Positions 60,901 to 64,000 of a DNA stretch of 64,000 bases are shown piece after piece; positions within the stretch are counted from its first letter, which is position 1, and each line of letters opens with the position of its first letter. Origin of the DNA: Antitrichia curtipendula (Eukaryota > Streptophyta > Bryopsida > Hypnales > Leucodontaceae); NCBI GenBank assembly GCA_951230915.1, contig OX579634.1:51473570-51537569 (forward strand). The letters are read 5' to 3'. The translations under genes were made by a program, and so were the position numbers. The notes under the pieces were generated by a model, which saw nothing but the letters and a program-made list of their open reading frames with translations, was not told the origin of the DNA and ran no database searches.

Positions 60901-62234
60901 ACCTGTGCTTACCAAGTAACGCTACGCTTGGCAACGTCACAAATCCGAAACAGTGAGTGGTGAAAAAGAAAGTAATACACCATAAAAAATCCATCCTTAA
61001 CCCCTACCGTCTCAGCTGAAGCTCCCTTGATACCAAGCAACTGGTTCATGGCTGATCCAGCTGCATTTGGAGCCACATCTGCTACCGTTGCATTGTTGAC
61101 TGCAATCAGTCACAACACCAGCTTCATAAACTTCTATCTACTCGAGCCAAGCGTCAACAATACACGTCACATGAATAGCTGAAAATGGAAAAAAATCACA
61201 ACCTAAATCTACATGGTCATATTCGTTAAAATGGCGTGTTTCAGACGCCAAAACTGTGACATTCAACTGTATCAGAGTACTAAAAACAGAACTGATATAC
61301 ATCTCAGGTTACAGAAAGGCATCTGGAAAATTATCAATTTCTTGAAATTTCACACTTTAACGAATATGACGATCTAAGATCTCCTTGCAACTTAAAGATT
61401 ATCAGGTTCAACTTCAGAATCCGCGAGGCAAGGAAAAAGAATCCTGCAGTCTAATGCAATTCCAGTCACGATGAAATTCGAAGCAATGGTTACCTTCTTC
61501 AACATCTTTCCCAGTTGCCCTGATTCTGAGGGGTCCTGCAAACAAAAATTCTAAATTCACTTCAATTTCCTCAAAGGAAAAGAAAATGTTTAGTGTAACC
61601 CTTACAAATCTAACCTGGAAATTTGAAATTAACAAATGTAAACCAATGCACAAAATGCCAGGAGATCTCAATTACGGAATGGTGAGACCACAGAATGCTA
61701 GCTTCACAGAATCTCATACGCAATATTTCAGTGAAGCGCTCGAGATACATCCATGCCAAGTACTCGATAATAAGCTATATTACGCTCGTCAAGAAATAGA
61801 CGTGAACATTGGATAAAACATGAAACGAATTAAAAAATAACCTACACAAGAGGAATGGCCAGATATTTACACAATGATATTCCAGTGGTGAGCAGCCAGA
61901 TACTAGCTTCCCAGAATCTTATACACTGCCTAAGACACGGAATGCCGTTTACAAATTGAAACGCATCAATGCCAAGAACTTGACGATAAGCCAAATTACA
62001 CTTCTCAAATCCTAAAATTGACCTAAAATTTAGTAGCGCGACCCCCTACAGAGAGAAGAACATACCTGCACGAGAAAGACGTCCAGCAGAATGCAATGAC
62101 AATGGCATGAAATCCCGGACTGCGACCGAGGCAGATGAGAACGACTTAACGGAGCTGCGGTTGAACGGAGACGACACCAAGCTCAGTTTGGCAGAAGCTT
62201 GGGCCGTGGAGGCCACCATTGTTGACATCGCCAT
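57919..62234 (-). CDS. CHLG: Chlorophyll synthase, chloroplastic (at least 14 exons, last exon not located)
   Basis: UbiA-type prenyltransferase that adds phytyl or geranylgeranyl to chlorophyllide in the thylakoid membrane. Exons: 62234-62066, 61535-61494, 61099-61008, 60848-60761, 60642-60557, 60409-60323, 60220-60155, 59915-59832, 59636-59575, 59200-59125, 58991-58929, 58716-58635, 58351-58275, 57999-57952. All have GT/AG borders and phases close over 374 codons. Exon 1 is a Ser/Ala-rich transit peptide. Motifs: NKWKIRLQLTKPVTWAPL; TINDWYDKEIDAINEPYRPI (residues 160-179, first Asp-rich site); LSYIYSAPPLK; IVNDFKSIEGDR (residues 290-301, second Asp-rich site); LIIPQI; DPVKYDVKYQ. The family ends about 20 residues later (ASAQPF...). 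I did not find that exon. Read-through would add VTAFKVYSTL and stop at 57919, which is used as the provisional end. Confidence 0.93.
61215..61370. repeat. Inverted-repeat element in a CHLG intron
   Basis: GTCATATTCGTTAAAATGGC at the left is mirrored by ACACTTTAACGAATATGACG at the right, and the right part also has TTTCTTGAAATTTC. Similar to the foldback at 55455 and lies in the intron between exons 2 and 3. Confidence 0.6.
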
Positions 62235-62660
62235 GGTCGGGTGGAGATGCGAGACTATGGCGTGGCTATGGCGGAGCGAGCTCGATTTTGCAGCAACAGC
62301 GTCGTCTCGTCTAGCAACAGCTTTTCAATGTCCAGTTTTCAAAGATCCCGCATCGTTAAGAGGCAGACGATAATCACTGGGTTGAGAACCTGGGATGTCC
62401 GGATACTCTCCGGATATTATGACCTTATCCTCGTGCGGAATTGGACGCTGGAGATGGAGTCCCATTGGCGCGGAGCATTGAAGCTAGAATAGTATAATAC
62501 TCCGTATTTGCAAGGGCACGCCGGACTCCAAATTTTTGACCTCGAGGAAAATGTAGGAATTTATATTTTATCGTCAGTGATTAAATTTGAATTAATATTT
62601 GGAAACTAAGATTGCTAACCAAGTAAGAATGCTTGGGAAATACAAATTATCCCAAATCAC
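62235..62660. other. CHLG upstream region
   Basis: Promoter side of chlorophyll synthase. A GTATAATACTCCG block near 62492 recalls other repeats, but no box is confidently placed. Plus-strand frames are shadows of exon 1. Confidence 0.4.
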
Positions 62661-62664
62661 AATA

Positions 62665-64000
62665 TTGACCCCTGAAGGACCAACCTGCATTTTTTGGCAA
62701 TATAGAAATTTTGGGCTGGTACTTGTGATTGAAGATTTGCATATTTTAGGCTAAAATTTTGGTAAAAGGTAGGGACAAGGAATATATTTCATATGCACTA
62801 AATTTCATGACATTTGGAAATATGAGTCAAAAGTTATGGCCTAATTTTTACCTTGTTTCGTAAATGGGCAGTCTAGGCAAACTTCTTTTTTTTTAAATTT
62901 GAAATTGGTTTTCTAAAGCTATATATATGTGAAAAGTTGTGAATCATTCCATTTGATCAATGAGTCAAAAGTTATGAGCAGTTTCAGTTTGCATGCAATT
63001 ATGGATTTTCTACTCTAAAATAAACTTTAAAGTCCTTTATTTTACTCAATTTTCTTTATTTTTTGAAAAAAAACAAAATCATAGGATGTAGAATGTTTAT
63101 TAAACCATCACTAGCATTGGGATTGACATTTTTCAATTGCATAAATAAATTCTTAACAATTCAGTATTTTGAATCATTCTCTCCTTCTTTCTACTTACTA
63201 CGGAGTATTTTTTTCCTATATATTGTACAATTCTAAATGATCTAAAAAATTTCAAGAATGTAGCCAACTTGCTTTGAAGAATGAATTTGAAGAGTAATCA
63301 TTTTGGACAAATGTGACTTTGTGAAGTGACCTAAAAAAACTAGAACTTTCCTTAACCCCAAAAAGTCCCAAGGCATTTTCTGGCTCAAAAAACCCTCAAA
63401 ACTGCCATTTCTAGTGAGTTGATCGAAAAACTGTAGAAAATGATTTTCTGAAAATATAACCATAGGATCATGTACTTAATTTGTATAAAATCATGTTTTT
63501 AATTATTGTGAAATTCGATTGTATGGATTGAAAGATATTTGCATTCAAAGTCAATTTCTTATTTTTTTTTTCCACTATACCCAAGAATTTTAGACCCCTT
63601 TGATAGACGTTTACTGAATCTTTTCCAACAGAGACATTGACGGGGTTTTTAAACCGTATGGGAAATCATATTAGATATATGCATGCCAATTTTCAAGGCA
63701 ATCCAATACAAGGAACACATTCCCAAAAGTCTTGCAATGCTATTATGTTTCAAGAATTGACAATATACTAGGCTATTTTTTAATCAATTCTCCCATCACA
63801 TATTTTATATAGAGAGAATCCAAATGTGTTTTTCTCTTAAAAAATATTCATAAAATTATCAAGTATAATGAGTTATGAAATTGAATATCACATAGTGGAA
63901 GACTGGGAAGATATTGACTTTCAATTCCGTGGTCATAGGCCTGTCTTTTCAGGGTTGAAACTTTCTTCAAGTCTTAACTCTGAAAATTGACGAAAATTAT
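62665..64000. mobile_element. TTAA-family sequence running off the window
   Basis: TTGACCCCTGAAGGACCAA at 62665 resembles a left end. TTAACCCCAAAAAGTCCCAA at 63352 is followed by CTCAAAACTGCCATTTCTA, the inverse of the right end of element A, so a second member begins there and extends past 64000. Non-coding and AT-rich. Confidence 0.6.

Noticed and set aside
1..64000. tRNA, rRNA or CRISPR array
   Set aside because: A visual scan for tRNA T-loop patterns, rRNA blocks and regularly spaced short repeats gave no convincing case; a covariance-model scan would be decisive.

Overview
The window looks like nuclear DNA from a green land plant or a close relative. It is about 64 kb and AT-rich between genes. 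Spliced genes sit in islands among decayed transposons. Evidence for a plant is chlorophyll synthase, a chloroplast Rubisco/aldolase-type SET methyltransferase, a trihelix transcription factor, plant-type lipid-transfer proteins, and a nuclear complex I subunit with a mitochondrial presequence. The species cannot be named from the sequence. Introns are roughly 90 to 860 nt and follow GT...AG. There is no operon, CRISPR array or rRNA, and I recognised no tRNA.

Layout, left half. 1.5-2.5 kb: a two-exon gene (-) for a small winged-helix-like protein. 3.4-4.1 kb: relic of a Ty3/gypsy chromovirus. 6.5-10.1 kb: NMN adenylyltransferase (-, nine exons). 10.2-10.6 kb: a diverged 185-bp tandem duplication. 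10.7-11.9 kb: an ASR3-like trihelix factor (-). 12.7-16.1 kb: a PUX10/FAF2-like UBA-UAS-UBX protein (-, five exons). 16.6-18.6 kb: two different tandem-repeat arrays. 18.6-33.7 kb: AT-rich repeat desert with a decayed piggyBac-type transposase split by a Stowaway-like element.

Layout, right half. 34.5-36.2 kb: LSMT-type SET methyltransferase (+, two exons). 36.7-39.2 kb: a plastid-type protein with four C-terminal membrane helices (-, three exons). 41.8-48.5 kb: TTAA-bounded repeat elements surrounding NDUFS7 (+, two exons, 42.8-44.3 kb). 52.1-56.2 kb: two nearly identical eight-cysteine lipid-transfer proteins in a tail-to-tail inverted duplication. 57.9-62.2 kb: chlorophyll synthase (-, at least fourteen exons). 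The right edge runs into another TTAA-family element.

The genes do not form one pathway. They are a mixed housekeeping and organelle set: NAD synthesis, ER/lipid-droplet protein quality control, chloroplast protein methylation, chlorophyll synthesis and respiratory complex I. Exon models were rebuilt by joining frames at GT/AG sites. For each multi-exon gene the phases close exactly, except the missing last exon of chlorophyll synthase. The most notable non-genic signals are the piggyBac relic, a dispersed family ending in TTAACCCCTAAA that may be its non-autonomous kin, and the LTP pair whose coding exons are far more alike than their flanks.
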